From Anthostomella pinea (lineage: Eukaryota > Ascomycota > Sordariomycetes > Xylariales > Xylariaceae), in contig CAUWAG010000010.1 in assembly GCA_963556695.1 (NCBI GenBank), positions 2,294,001 through 2,358,000 on the forward strand: a stretch of 64,000 bases of DNA. The letters are read 5' to 3'. Below are positions 9,970 through 22,619 of this stretch, one piece after another. The notes beneath the pieces were generated by a model. That model saw only the letters and a program-made list of their open reading frames with translations, did no database searches and was not told the origin of the DNA. Position numbers and translations under genes: made by a program. Each line of letters opens with the position of its first letter. Within the stretch, counting starts at the first letter, position 1.

Positions 9970-11365
9970 TTGTGCTCATTCACCCGGCAGTTCGTCCCAA
10001 CCTCTAGTACAACTCATCGAACAAATACACCACTGGTCGTGAAGATAGTGACATCGATCGTAACCGGCGCTACCGGTAAGCATATCGTTCATACTATTGA
10101 TCTCCGGAGCTATGAATACTTGGGCATCAATGCAAGGTTGCTCTCACTGATCGATTAATCATGACAGCATCACGGGAACGGCAACCGTCAACGCCCTCGC
10201 CAACCGACCAGAGTACACAGAGATATACACGCTCTCACGCTCGCAGAAATCCGAGCACAGCTCCAAAGTCAAGCACGCAACACTAGACCTGCAGTCCTCA
10301 GCAGACTCGATGGCGCAACCCCTATCGCACATCCCGCCCGCGACGCACATCTACTTCTGCGCGTACCTAGCAGACCTCGACGAGGCCGAGGCGACGCGCA
10401 TCAACAGCGCCATGCTGACCAACTTCCTCGCCGCGCTGCAGTCGTTCGTCCTGACGTGCGGACTCAAGCAGTACGGCGTGCACCTGGGCCAGCCCAAGAA
10501 CCCGATGCGCGAGGACGACGACCCGGCGCTGTTCTGGCTGGAGCAGGGGGACCGCCCGCCCAACTTCTACTACGCGCAGCAGCGCATCCTCGAGAAGGCC
10601 GCTGCGGAGGCGGGCGGTAAGTGGTCGTGAACCGTCACCTATCCGCTGGACGTCATCGGGTTCGCCAAGGCGAACTTCATGAACCTGGCGACTGCGCTGG
10701 GACTGTACTGCGCGGTCAGCAAGGAGGTGGAGGGGTCGAAGCTCGTGTTCCCAGAAAACAAGACTAACTACCTCGCATTTAACACTTGGACGTCTTCGAA
10801 GGTCCATGCGGAGTTCTGTCTCTGGGCGGGCAAGGCTCCGAACGCGAAGAATCAGCGCTTCAACGTCGTCAACGGCGACACCCAGAGCTGGCAGGACCTC
10901 TGGCCCCGCATGGCTGCGCGGTTCGGGTGCAACGTCCCCGAGAAGATGTTCCCAACCGGGGATGCAGAGAAAAAGGCCTACCCCGGCTACAGCACCGCAA
11001 CGAAGCTGCATCCGCGACCGCTGGTCAAGGAAGTCGAGACCAAAATGGGCCTCAAGGATGAGTTCAAGCCAGGTGAGCTCTTCTGACCTCCAGAAATGGG
11101 CCAATCGACCGGAAGTGGTCAAGGCGTGGGAAAGCCTCGCGATAGGCACGGCCTGGACGAGGGTGCATGGGACCATGCCACTTGGGGCTTCTTGACCTTC
11201 TTGCTTGGGAGGGAGTACAGCTGTGACGCCAGCATGGGCAAGGCGCGGAAGATAGGCTGGACGGGGTATGCTGATACGTGGGAGGAGTTCCAGAGGACGT
11301 TCAAGGAGCTGGAGGCTGCGAAGATGCTGCCTCCTGTTGCTGAGTTGAAGGGCAACCATCCGTGA
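9970..11365 (+). pseudogene. PRISE-like Rossmann-fold reductase (SDR) pseudogene
   Basis: The N-terminus has the Rossmann motif VTGATG interrupted by a probable intron (10076-10167, GTAAGC..CATGACAG), then an NAD(P)-binding SDR of the progesterone-5-beta-reductase/iridoid-synthase-like type (TYPLDVIGFAKANFMNLATA, SSKVHAEFCLWA, FNVVNGDTQSWQDLWPRMA, RKIGWTGYADTWEEF). Lesions: the intron junction is one base out of phase; TGA at 10628-10630 where the family has Trp (TGG to TGA); and frameshifts near 11075 and 11130 that split the DLQKWANRPEVVKAWESLA and HATWGFLTFLLGR segments. The coding strand still reads as a gene, so inactivation is fairly recent. A long antisense frame across it is a shadow. 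Confidence 0.82.
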
Positions 11366-12720
11366 AAGCTTGAGGCTGGGCAATGTGTATATCATGGCCG
11401 GGGTGTTATCCGTATGATGATTTAGGTTTGAACGCGTACCTTCACTACCTTCCAGTGGAGTCCACTCCATTCGTGGATCTGGTCTCGGGTATCGAATTCA
11501 GACTATTTTGGGCCCGTCTCTACGGGATTGATCTGCTTCGAAATCTACAGTGCCGTGAACAAACAGAACAAGAGATACAGGTTTGAAGGTCGGTACATAC
11601 AATGATGCATCGGTCGTGAAGGTTTAAGTTTTTTGTTTTGTTAAATATGTTCTTAGATATCACTAACATCGATTTCGCAGTACCCAAGTATGTCACAACT
11701 GCTACAACGCCACGGCAGACCTGAGGCACAGATTGTTAGATGGATGCAGCACTCGTTTTCAGGGTAGCTACTGCTTTCGTCTAATAGAAGGAATGGAGTG
11801 AATAAAGGATCACGGATCCGTACAGGGTAGCCGTGCTGGTTCTATAATTCTTTATTATCTAACTAACGGTTTTATAACTCTAAGCCCTGCTTTTATAACT
11901 ATTAAGCATATACGATAATAAAAGAAAATTCAACATGTATTCAGCCGCAACAACCACCCTAATACGATTTTATTTAAATTTAGTACGCTGAATACAATAC
12001 TGAAGATTCATCCCTCAAAACGACGAGTGTACCAACCTCTGAAGCCCCTATTGCTCCAGCTATCACAGCACCAGTACACCCCTTATTACAGCCCCTATCC
12101 ATCCTTGTGACCACTTCAGCCTCCGCTATTACTAGCCACTGTACCAGTACCCGTTTTCACACAGATCCGAACGAGTCAAGTGTAAACCATGCGAGTACGT
12201 CTTCCTGGTCAATTAACACTCTTAAGAGACCATGTCCTTTCCAACGACAAATGGTGTGTCCAGCTCATCATCACTACCATCATCACATCCTCATGAGTCT
12301 CATGGCTAGACAACCCCTTGCCCGGAATCACCTTTCTCTCCTCCATCGGATGGCAAGCGATATTCAAATCGTACTTCAAGAAATGGCGGCCGCATCGCTC
12401 AGCTAGAATGGTATCAATCGGTGATCGTCGGCGTTCATATTATCTCGGATGAGCCGAAGCTGGGCTGCTCCACGAAAGGGGTCTAGAAGTCGCCTCTGGT
12501 TCGTGGACGAGATCCTCTCATTCATATGTTAGCGGTCGACGAAGTCTCCAGTGAAGTTGGACTAAGCACTAAATCCCAGCCGGTCGATGCGTAAGGTCAA
12601 CTTCAAATATTGCGACAGGAGCGGTGGTGAGCCCGGAATTGACGATTAAAGCCTTAAACAGGAGGTAAGCTGCAGCGGCGCTGAGCTTTGGTCATCACGA
12701 TGCTCCAGTCAACAAACCCA
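11366..12720. other. Intergenic, partly AT-rich
   Basis: About 11840-12000 is AT-rich; the remainder is ordinary. One 99-codon frame at 12107-12406 has no recognisable content. Confidence 0.5.
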
Positions 12721-14951
12721 TCATTGACTTGACAGGCTTGACTGGCCACCATTTGGCGCTCCTCGCGGCGGCCAGAGTTTTCTACGCAGGGGTGCCCGTG
12801 TAGGATAAGTACTGTGCCTTAAATCAGGGAAGCAGCTGTACAGGAACTCCCGGATCGTCGAATCCACTTTCAAAGGACTTCTCAAAACATCGCCTCCCTC
12901 GATCTTCAGACCGCGTAAAGACGTCTGCCCTTCCGTAAATACCCGGTCGAGATTGACGATGAGGCGATCAAGCGACAGACTCTGGCTCTTGTGGATTGTC
13001 ATGGCCCATCCTGGTGCTAGTGGGATTTGTGTTCGCACTGCGACATCTTGAGTTAGTAGTTACCTTCAGGACATGTTGACGGATACTCGGGATTTTCGGG
13101 TCGCGTCTCAGAAGTGCAAACCTCCGCCGGCAAAGAGCAAGGTCCCCGACAGGTGAAGAAGGATTTAAGACAGAACTCGAGATGTTACATACTGAGCAGG
13201 CTGTATGGCGCTTTGCCTCCAAGCTCGGAGATGGAGCAGTTGGCAATGATGGTTCGGATCTGACCATTGTGGAATTGCACCACAGGCCATTTCTTCTCTC
13301 CGGTGTAAAGGGTCTCTCTGAAGTCTTTGACCTGCTGCCATCTCCACAGCGCACGGACATATCCTTCTTCATCGCCTTCGTAGTTCTGGGGATTTGGTTC
13401 AGGCGGCGTATCGCTGGGATCCAACGGCCGAGAATCGCATATGACCCCCTGGCTCCTGTTGCAGAGACCGCCATCGATATCGAGATTTATGAGCAGGACG
13501 ACAGGCATGTTGATCTTGAGTTCGACGGACTGGTAGAAACGATGCTCATTCAAAGCACGCAAAGGATTTCCAAAGGGATGACCAGATCCATCCGGATTGC
13601 GTCTGCCTTTGTCGGAGAGATCAGGGTCATTGCATTCGAACTTGTCAAGACAGAAGTACGTGTACGTCTTGTCCGTGTCCGGTAGCTTGTTGAACTCCTC
13701 TCTATTGCACCTGGCGACGTCATCTTTCCTTCAAAATAACCGTGTTCCATGCTTAACGTCGCATTCGTGGTTCAACAGGAGTTTAAGGTCATGATCCTTC
13801 AGCTGTCCAGCGAGCCGAACCAGTTGGAGGATGCCAATGAATCGCTCGTCACTCTGGCGGTGAATCTGGTACAAGTGGATGCATTGGAAATCGCACATCT
13901 TCCACGCGTCGCTTCTGAAAGCCCATTTATCCTCTTCTTGAAACTCGCGGTGCATCTGAGTTGGGCAGAAATACTTGTTGTATTTGAAGCGCCTCATTTT
14001 TTCTCCACATTCAGTACAGTACTCGAAAGGCTTCACCGGGGGCAGCTGGCAGAAGTCGCCAGCGACGATGACTTGAACACCCCCAAAGGGACCCCCAGTC
14101 TCGCGTTGGTCGTCCCTGTGCCGGATAGCACTCATGACTCTACTCAGGCGATCGAAATGTTGGTTCTCGACCATACTAATTTCGTCAATGATGAGAACGT
14201 CAGTATGATTCAACCGTCGAAAGACCTGTCTGCGGAAGGATTTCTCAATCAGCTGCTCTATAGGCTTCATCATGTCATCTGGGTGCCAGTCAGCGTAGCT
14301 CCAGGTCGTCATGCCGTTCACTTGCAAGGCAGCCTGTCCAGTCGGTGCGACGATATATATCATCTTGCCCTTGGCTTTCAACCGACGACATAAAGTTCGT
14401 ACAAGGACGGATTTTCCACAACCTCCAGAGCCAGTGAGGAAGACATTGTGTCCCTCGAGTGCGAGATCAACGACCTTTTGCTTTTCCTTGCAGAGGGGCG
14501 GTTCCCTCGGGTCCGATATGGGCTGGCTGGCGCTCGGCCGTGATAGGGACGGTGGTGGTGTTTGCAACTGGGTTTGGATTGAGTGCCACTTCTCCTGCGA
14601 CGGAACGTCTGGGGACGACGATGGTGCCACGAACTGGCCGTCTGGCGATATGCGCCCAGTGTGCGAAGAGCCTGGTGTGGAGGGATGCTGTCTTTGCCTT
14701 CGAGAAACCGGCCCCCCCTCCTCCTCCTGCTCTGGGCTGAGCATACCGATGCTTGCGATGACCACATCGTTGCTGCGTGCTTCATGCTTCCTTCTCTTCG
14801 GCTCCGGCGTGGCAACATGGTCGGCGTTATCGTGCTCTTGAGAGGACTCGCAAATAGGGCGCTTGGGTGGTTGCACATCAGCACTGGAGCTGGCTGACAC
14901 TAGTTCCGACATCATTGGAGCGAAACAGGCCGGACTGACTCGAGATCTCAA
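12721..14951 (-). pseudogene. PIF1-like DNA helicase, broken and lacking motif VI
   Basis: Exons 13193-14951 and 12721-13037 flank a 155-nt intron (GTATGT..TACTAAC..CGCAG) and join in phase to 692 codons. An unstructured, charged N-terminus (about 1-145) precedes the helicase core: Walker A GSGGCGKS (174-181), Walker B LIIDEISM (253-260), VIVAGDFCQLPPV, and near the C-terminus GWAMTIHKSQSLSLDRL. Two defects: an in-frame TGA at 13731-13733 (possibly CGA to TGA) after KHGTRLF, with homology continuing in the same frame, and loss of the YVALSRAT motif VI, so that RVFTEGQ runs straight into TSLRGLKIEGG. The ORF up to the stop (406 codons) could still be translated but would lack domain 2A. PIF1 proteins unwind DNA 5' to 3' at telomeres and forks; extra copies are common in fungal accessory DNA. 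Confidence 0.88.
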
Positions 14952-16376
14952 TCAGATTTCTGCACTTTGGCGGTGGCGATTTCGACGGGAACACGTCGGG
15001 TTTCAAGCCGGCCAATAACGTCACGCAATAGGTGGGTGGGACCGACATCTGGAGATCGCGTCTAAGGTTCTCTTCGAACAAGAAAGCCGATGCAGGTCAC
15101 TGTTGTAACCCCAGGGTTTCGGTTGCATCCTGAGAGTAGCCTTTGCCGTTATTCGATGACCGTCAAGTCTCCAACTATAATGCAGAACCTTTCAGAGTTC
15201 AGCCTACCTACCCCTACTCTCAGACTACGGCGAAACTCAATGTGTAACGCCATCGCCATCCACTTTGTGACCGCACATGCAACTTTAAGAGCCGCTCTCA
15301 AAAGCTGTAGAAGCTTAATTCGGACGGATGCCAACTCACCTGGTCATCAGGTCAGCCCAGACTCACACACTTCACAGTTGGAGGGTCCAGGGATTGCAAA
15401 CCGGTCACCAAAGCATACGACAACAACATCCTAGTTTAGGAATCGGTAGTGACTGTATGGAGAGGCCAGTTTCGCATACTCATTCGAGCCGTGCTTGTAT
15501 TTACACGTAAAGATTCTGATGATGCATTAGGTACCTACGGCGCTGACTTCAAAATTAGGAGAATGGGATTAGGGGCCAAGTTGCCCAGAGCTTGGACCAT
15601 CCCATGGCGGGGTCAATTTTGACTGTATGCGGATCCACTTTCCCCCGCATTCCGCTAGTGCGACGCAAGGCTCAGGCCACAATGCGACACTGGCAGCCTG
15701 GGAACTTGTGTTGTCCTGCCTGCGTGCCTCTCGAACCACACGAATTCACCCGTCGACTTCCAATCCCAACATCCGCCGTCGTGTGCCATACCATCTGCAG
15801 TGACCCATGCCAGTAAAGGCAGCAGGATGCACTCCCGTCTTGGCTGCTTGGCCGGCTATAGTTACAGCCGCCTCCAACGGCCGCAGAATGGAACTGTACA
15901 CCCCGGCCTGATTGGTGCCTCTGCTCGATGCGAAATCCCAACTCGGCTCCTCCAACCTACTACCTGGTCTGGTCTCCCTGGAGTGCTTGAATCCACCGGC
16001 AAGGACCGGGACCCGGCTGATCTGGGGAAGCGGGGGAATAGCCAGGAAACAAACATCCGTCAAGGGTTAAGGGGCCACGGGACGATAGACCCTGTCCAAT
16101 GTCGACCGTGTCATTCCTGTGATCTGCCGCTGCCTGCCTTATTCGGCCGCGTGCTTGAGCAACTCCTCATTCTTGGAGCAAGCAACCGAGTGAACGTTAT
16201 GTTGTTCAGCTCTTCGCGTGTCACTAGTCACCCTTAGTCCATTTCATCCACCCAAGTACTCTTTTTCGGTCCTTGGTGATGATTCTTGCTTCCGGGGCTT
16301 GATAGAATCTATCGCGAATGACAGATTATAGTTAAGTCTTGGACTGGATGGCTGAAACCTCCCCGACCCTGCCAGC
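14952..16376. other. Intergenic, 5' regions of helicase and transhydrogenase
   Basis: The two flanking genes are divergent. Several 60-145-codon frames on both strands overlap one another and show no domain; I do not call a gene. Confidence 0.55.
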
Positions 16377-19300
16377 ATGATGTTCGTTGTCCACTGCCGC
16401 CCGATGGCGGTCGCTAACTATGCTACCCTTCGGGCGGCTGAACGCCTCGCCTCTCGGGTCGCGTCACGTCTTTTAGGTTTGTAAAAGCCTCTTCACTGAT
16501 CTTGTCCTTCGCGCCGCGTGGTAATCCGTGCTAAAGAAACTCCGTCTATAGACTTGACGCCTCAAGCTTCAAGCACTGCTGTGTACTGCCGCCGGCAATG
16601 GAAAAGCACCCGAGCGAAGCAGCCCATCATCCTATCAGCTGTTCCCAAACAGCCCTTCATCGCCGGTCAAAACGTTACTGGGAGGGTCATCCAAGCAACT
16701 GCGTACTCGACTGTCGTTGATCTGCCTTCCGTCCCTTATGCTGACCTCACCGTTGGAGTGCCACGGGAGACCTACACCAATGAGCGACGCGTCGCTATCT
16801 CCCCTCAGAATGTCGCTCTGCTAAAGAAGAAAGGCTTTGGCAAAGTTATCGTTGAACGAGGCGCTGGAGTCCAGGCCGACTTCCTCGATGAGGCTTACGA
16901 GAAATCCGGCGCGACTTTGGTCGACGCTGGAGGTGTGTGGAGCGTAGCCGATATCGTGCTCAAAGTCCGAGGACCAAACTTCACTGAGATTGATCGTCTA
17001 AAGGAGGGCGCGACTATCATTTCTATGCTCCAACCCGCGCAGAACAAGGATCTCGTTGATCGCCTCGCCTCACGCAACGTCACTTCCTTCGCTATGGATA
17101 TGGTACCACGTATATCTCGCGCCCAGGTCTTCGACGCACTGAGTTCCATGGCGAATATTGCAGGGTACAAAGCTGTGCTAGAGGCTTCGAACAACTTCGG
17201 CCGGTTTCTGACAGGCCAGGTCACCGCGGCCGGGAAAATCCCGCCATGCAAGGTTCTTGTCATTGGTGCTGGTGTTGCCGGTCTCAGCGCCATTGCTACG
17301 GCGAGACGCATGGGTGCCATTGTTCGTGGCTTCGACACTCGATCGGCAGCGAGAGAGCAGGTGCAGTCCCTTGGCGCCGAGTTCATCGAAGTTGAGATCG
17401 AAGAAGATGGGTCCGGAACGGGCGGCTATGCGAAAGAAATGTCTCCCGAATTCATTGCTGCCGAGATGAAGCTGTTCATCGAGCAAGCCAAGGACGTTGA
17501 CATAATCATCACCACAGCTTTGATCCCAGGCAAGCCTGCCCCTAAGCTGATAACCAAGGACATGCTTGATGTCATGAAGCCCGGCTCTGTGGTAGTGGAC
17601 CTGGCTGCTGAAGCAGGCGGCAACTGTGAGAAGACCGAGGCTGGAAAGCTGGCAACTTATAATGGCGTGAAGATCATTGGTGAGTTCGACTCTATGTGTG
17701 AAGTACATCAACGCTGACCAATCGAAAGGTTATACGGATCTGCCTTCTAGGCTGCCAACACAATCTTCCACATTGTACTCTAACAATATCGTCAAGTTCC
17801 TCCTGGCTATGGCACCGCAAGAGAAATACTTCGGCGTTGACCTGAGCGATGAAGTTGTAAGAGGTGCTATCGTAACCCTGAAGGGCGAGATACTACCTCC
17901 GGCGCCGCGACCAGCACCACCTCCACCAACACCAAAGCCAGTAGCCAAGCCAGAGGAAGAGAAAGTGGCCCTCACTCCATTTCAGAAGACATCCCGAGAA
18001 GTTGCAACAGTAACGGCCGGTATGGGCACTGCGCTGGCACTTGGAAAGATGACAGGTCCTCTTTTCATGGGCAACATGTTCACTTTTGGTCTTGCCTCTC
18101 TGATCGGCTATCGCGTGGTATGGGGTGTCTCGCCTGCTCTTCACTCTCCATTGATGAGTGTCACCAATGCCATTTCTGGTAGGCGGCAATCGCCCTTCTT
18201 GAAAGACGACGGATGTTAATATTCGATAGGAATGGTCGGCATTGGTGGCTTTTTCGTGATGGGAGGTGGGTACTTGCCGGAAACATTACCACAAGCCCTT
18301 GGCGCCGCCTCTGTACTCCTCGCCTTTGTCAACGTCTCTGGCGGATTCGTCATCACCAAGAGAATGCTTGACATGTTCAAGCGTAAGTACCTTTGCGTAT
18401 AAAGCTATATGAAGCAACTAACAAGTGCCAGGGCCAACCGATCCACCCGAGTACCCCTGGTTGTATGCGGTTCCCGCTGTCTTATTTGGCGGTGGATATC
18501 TTGCTGCCGCTGCGACTGGCGCTGCTGGGCTCGTGCAGGCTGGCTACATGGTCAGCTCCATCCTCTGCATCAGCTCACTTTCGGGACTAGCTTCCCAGGG
18601 TACAGCCCGTATGGGCAATCTACTGGGGATATTGGGTGTCGGCTCTGGTGTACTGGCCTCGCTCGTAGCTGCCGGGTTCAGTCCTGAAGTTCTGACCCAG
18701 TGGGGTACTCTCGCAACGATCGGCAGCATACTTGGTTTCGTCATTGGGAAACGAATCACGCCTACGGATCTGCCCCAGACAGTAGCCGCGCTACACTCAG
18801 TTGTTGGACTCGCCGCTGTCTTGACGAGTATCGGCAGTGTCATGGGCGACCTCTCCCATGTCTCAACGTTGCATCTGGTCACAGCCTACCTTGGAGTGTT
18901 GATCGGTGGCATCACCTTTACTGGCAGCATCGTTGCATTCATGAAGCTGGCTGGCAAGATGTCGTCGAAGCCTCTCATGCTACCCGGCAGACACCTGATC
19001 AACTCTGGCATGCTTGCTACTAACGTCGCCACCATGGGCGCGTTCGTCACAATGGCACCCGGATCACCGATGATTGCTGCTTGTGCGCTAGGCGCGAACA
19101 CGATCCTCTCCTTCGCGAAAGGGTTCACCACGACTTCTGCCATTGGGGGTGCCGATATGCCCGTCGTGATTACAGTCCTAAACGCATACAGGTTTGTAGC
19201 CCTTTCTGCTGCACAGAAAGTGCAAATGCGGCGACATTGTTACTGACGTTATTGTTCCAATAGTGGCTTCGCCCTTGTTGCTGAGGGCTTCATGCTGGAG

Positions 19301-20115
19301 AACCCGTTACTGACAACAGTCGGAGCCCTCATTGGGGTATCGGGTTCCATCCTCTCATACATCATGTGCGTCGCAATGAACCGTTCTCTCACAAACGTCT
19401 TATTTGGGGGTATATCTGCGCCCGCGACGACCGAATACAAAATGGAAGGCTCGGTAACGCAGACCAACGTCGAAGACACAGCAGAATCGCTCACCAACGC
19501 CGAGAGCGTGATCATAGTAGTAGGCTATGGCATGGCAGTTGCGAAAGCGCAGTACGCCGTCAGCGAGATCACCGCCACGCTGCGCGCCAAGGGGATCAAG
19601 GTGCGATTCGCCATTCATCCCGTCGCGGGCCGCATGCCGGGTCAGTGCAACGTCCTACTGGCCGAGGCGAATGTTCCGTACGACATCGTCCTGGAAATGG
19701 ACGAGATCAACGACGACTTTGGCGACACGGACGTCACACTGGTCATCGGTGCGAATGATACGGTGAACCCGATTGCGCTGGAGCCTGGCAGTCCGATCGC
19801 GGGGATGCCCGTCTTGCAGGCTTGGAAGAGCAAGCAGGTCGTTGTCATGAAGAGAGGCATGGCTTCTGGCTATGGTCAGTGGCCCTTTCCAGTAACCCTT
19901 TTACTTCATTCTGGGCTGGAGCTAACGTGTCTGTAGCTGATGTCCCTAACCCCATGTTCTATATGCCTGGCACGAAGATGCTGTTTGGAGATGCGAAGGT
20001 TTCTTGTGATGGTAAGTTCACATCTCCGCTTCCTCTTCATCCTGTTGGTCGAGGTCGAAGGCGAAGCTAACACCTCGTGTCAGCTATCAAAGCTGCGGTC
20101 GAGTCCAGGACCTAG
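16377..20115 (+). CDS. NAD(P)+ transhydrogenase, mitochondrial (proton-pumping)
   Basis: Eight exons: 16377-16476, 16552-17679, 17729-18178, 18230-18382, 18432-19191, 19264-19874, 19937-20011, 20084-20115. All junctions are in phase and give 1102 residues. The enzyme transfers hydride from NADH to NADP+ driven by the proton gradient across the mitochondrial inner membrane. An Arg-rich presequence precedes domain I ([20 protein letters not shown]; nucleotide site [20 protein letters not shown]), a Pro-rich linker ([12 protein letters not shown]), a multi-helix membrane domain II, and the NADP-binding domain III ([44 protein letters not shown]). The first exon is inferred: the long frame begins without ATG, and an upstream ATG (16377, or 16404) plus a 75-nt intron supplies a start and targeting peptide in phase. 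Intact and conserved throughout. Confidence 0.93.
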
Positions 20116-21123
20116 AGCTCTAGAACAGAAGCGCATTCGCATCTCGTTCTACAACGTAGACGATTCGATCTATTTTCATGGTCTAGCTTTCCTCGTGGTG
20201 GATACTTTGTTAGGGCAGGATGCCTGGCATTCGACCATTTGATATGCCCGAATCTGTGTTGGTGATGCTTGGTTCGTGGATGGTCTAGTTAAATGAATGA
20301 ATTAAGATGGCTGTCAAGGAACTCGTCTAGACTTGCCTCCATGACTGTGTTCAGGTTTATCTGATGCCAGGCAAGCAAGTTCAAGATCGGATGGTCTTCG
20401 TCTCCCACCACTCCAAGTGGATCGTGATCGCCGCAGGGATGTCCCCAGATCTACGGGTCGCCTGGACCCTGAGCGCATGCAGCATGACCGCATAGCGTGG
20501 TCATCGATCTCTTAGGCACATTTTAGATCCATCGTTTATGCAAGATTTCTGGGTAGCGATCATGCAGAGCGGTGTCGCGTGGGTGCAAAGGCTGGGTGAC
20601 ACTGTCTCTATGCATGTCAGATTGGGCACTCACTGCCGGCTGGGAGCGGGCGGGAGAGGGGAAGCGGAAGAGGGGAGTAATGGGAGTGATCGGTCAGATT
20701 CCAGCTTGACAGCGGTGTAGAAGCATCGCTTTTGATGGTATTGGAATACGGCGGTGCAATTACTGGGCATAATTTTGGGCTTCTGTGTAGAAGACATGAC
20801 TCGGGGTCTTTTGGCGGTGATCATGTAGGACATCGTGAACTCGAGTGCGGCAAACACAGAACACGGCCACATAGAAAGCATCGCAATTGCGGAAAAGTAT
20901 AGATTGAATTTATAATGCGCGTCTATTATGATATTGTATCGGATTCCCAGTCCGAGCTGATACGAGGCCCTATTGATACGGCCGTTCCATACCATACCAC
21001 ACCCCATGATATCCATCCCTGTAATCATGTCCGAAACCCTGAACGCCCACCCTTGACCCGTGAACTCGTATATATCATGACTAGCAGTTCATCCAAACGA
21101 CCAACCAAGTTGGGCGTCGAAAT
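20116..21123. other. Intergenic between convergent genes
   Basis: 3' flanks of the transhydrogenase and the 21.1 kb gene; no gene recognised. Confidence 0.55.
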
Positions 21124-21813
21124 CTACTTCCCCAGACCAGGGATGCCGGGAAGGCTCGAGGGAAGGTAGCCGCCGCTATTGTCCTTGCCCTGACCAGCAA
21201 CGTCCTTGCCCTGACCAGCAACGTCCTTGCCCTGACCAGCAACGTCCTTGCTCTGACCAGGAAGACCAGGAAGGCCGGGAAGGCTTCCAGTAAGGCCTGA
21301 GGGAAGGTAGCCGCCGCTGTCGTCCTTGCCCTGGCGCTCGACGCGGTTCATGCCCTCCTTCGACAGGAGGTCGCCGGCCGGCTGCAGCAGACCGCCTTGG
21401 CCGACCTGGCCGGCGACCAGGTTGTTGACGCCGTCCTGGAGGTTGTCGACCTGTGCGATGCCAGTGATCTTCGTCTGGTCGAGTTGTTCTGAACAGTACC
21501 AGATACGCATCAGCATGGTACAACTAGAGGGTTCGATTACGGGGGTTGACTTACGCTTGGTGGCATAGCTGGCCTTGTTGTCCTTGGTGAAGTACTTGAG
21601 GAAGTAGTCCTCGATCCACGGCATCCAGGCCTCGTACTGCTCGCCGTACTTCTCCTTGGCCCACTCCATGTAGCTCTGCTTGGCCTCCTCCTGGGTCTTG
21701 CCTTCCAGGTTGGGGCCGGCCTGGCCGCCGGTTGAGGGCATCTTCGCCTTCGCCCACTCGTAGTAGCTCTGCTGCGCCTGCTCCTGGTTCTGGCCTGCCT
21801 GTTCGGTTGACAT
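21124..21813 (-). CDS. Conserved hypothetical protein with C-terminal tandem repeats
   Basis: Exons 21555-21813 and 21124-21488 around a 66-nt intron (GTAAGT..TGCTGATG..TTCAG) give 207 residues. There is no signal peptide or membrane segment. The N-terminus has two related Gln/Trp-rich helices (QSYYEWAKAKM, QSYMEWAKEKYG), then WMPWIEDYFLKYF. The middle is ITGIAQVDNLQDGVNNLV. The tail is Gly-rich, with a 7-residue unit GQGKDVA repeated three times between two copies of GGYLPS. I do not recognise a named domain; I believe similar cytosolic proteins occur across Pezizomycotina, but that is memory only. The first ATG is chosen because homology-like low-complexity begins there. Confidence 0.75.
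   Translation of the reverse strand: MSTEQAGQNQEQAQQSYYEWAKAKMPSTGGQAGPNLEGKTQEEAKQSYMEWAKEKYGEQYEAWMPWIEDYFLKYFTKDNKASYATKRKSTPVIEPSSCTMLMRIWYCSEQLDQTKITGIAQVDNLQDGVNNLVAGQVGQGGLLQPAGDLLSKEGMNRVERQGKDDSGGYLPSGLTGSLPGLPGLPGQSKDVAGQGKDVAGQGKDVAGQGKDNSGGYLPSSLPGIPGLGK
21181..21263. repeat. 21-bp coding minisatellite
   Basis: Three perfect units (GTCCTTGCCCTGACCAGCAAC on the plus strand, 20 of 21 bases: GTCCTTGCCCTGACCAGCAA) plus one degenerate unit, in frame, encoding GQGKDVA repeats in the gene on the minus strand. A longer duplicate (GGTAGCCGCCGCT block) brackets it at about 21165 and 21305. Copy number could vary between strains. Confidence 0.9.
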
Positions 21814-22619
21814 GTTGGAGATCGGGTGGTTTGTATACGGGGTGCTCGAGTGATATGTTGGGTATCTTGGGGTGTAGTTCTGGATGTTGATGGGATCAGA
21901 TGTTGGATATGCAATATTTCAATATGAATGGAGAAGTTAGGTTTCGAACATACAGAAATCCTCGTCTACTTATTATTCCAGCTTACAGCCATGGGCCATG
22001 GAGCTGCAGCAGGTTTCGCAACCCTCCGTCTCCCGCTATGCTAGCCAGCCCTGGAGGTGTGTGGCTGCTGCTGCTACGTCATCTGGTGGCTGGGCGACGC
22101 CCGCTGATACGCCGGCGGCCCTGAAACAGGCACCAAACAAGGCACCAAACAAGGCACCAAACAAGGCACCAAACAAGGCACGGGAAATGTGCCGTTCAGC
22201 GCGCAAGCCACACTAATAACAACGGCTTCCAGTGGACCTGCCTTCTGCCCTGCCTAGACTGCCTGTCTGCCCTGCCCGCCGCCTACTGTACCTGCTTCAT
22301 GCCCGGGTATTGCGCGCGTTGTGTCATCAACAGGTATGACGGAATCGTCAGGTGACGGAACGATCCAACGATGACTTGGGATGATCGACAGGCTGCAATC
22401 TTCTGGAAGACTTGCTGGGCAGCTGCCGGGTTTCAAGTTGACATCGTGGCATGCTTTCTTGTGGTTTGTTATGCAGATAACTAACTTAGATGAGATGGAT
22501 GCGCGATTCATGTGTCCGGACATCTGACTTTCGACGTCACATGTCGCTAGCAGGTTGTTTACCTTATCAGTATCCATGTTGCGGCTGACCAGAGGGCAAA
22601 CTGTCTCAATAGAAAAAAT
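21814..22619. other. Intergenic with a 12-bp tandem repeat
   Basis: No gene. 22129-22181 holds four perfect units of GGCACCAAACAA plus a partial fifth. The AT-rich block starts at the right-hand end. Confidence 0.7.

Noticed and set aside
10367..11470. 367-codon open frame on the minus strand
   Set aside because: Antisense to the PRISE pseudogene; composition follows from its GC-rich codons and no domain is present.
16518..16551. Non-ATG start of the transhydrogenase long frame
   Set aside because: A GTG start is not expected in a fungal nuclear gene; an upstream ATG exon with a proper intron fits in phase and adds a targeting peptide.
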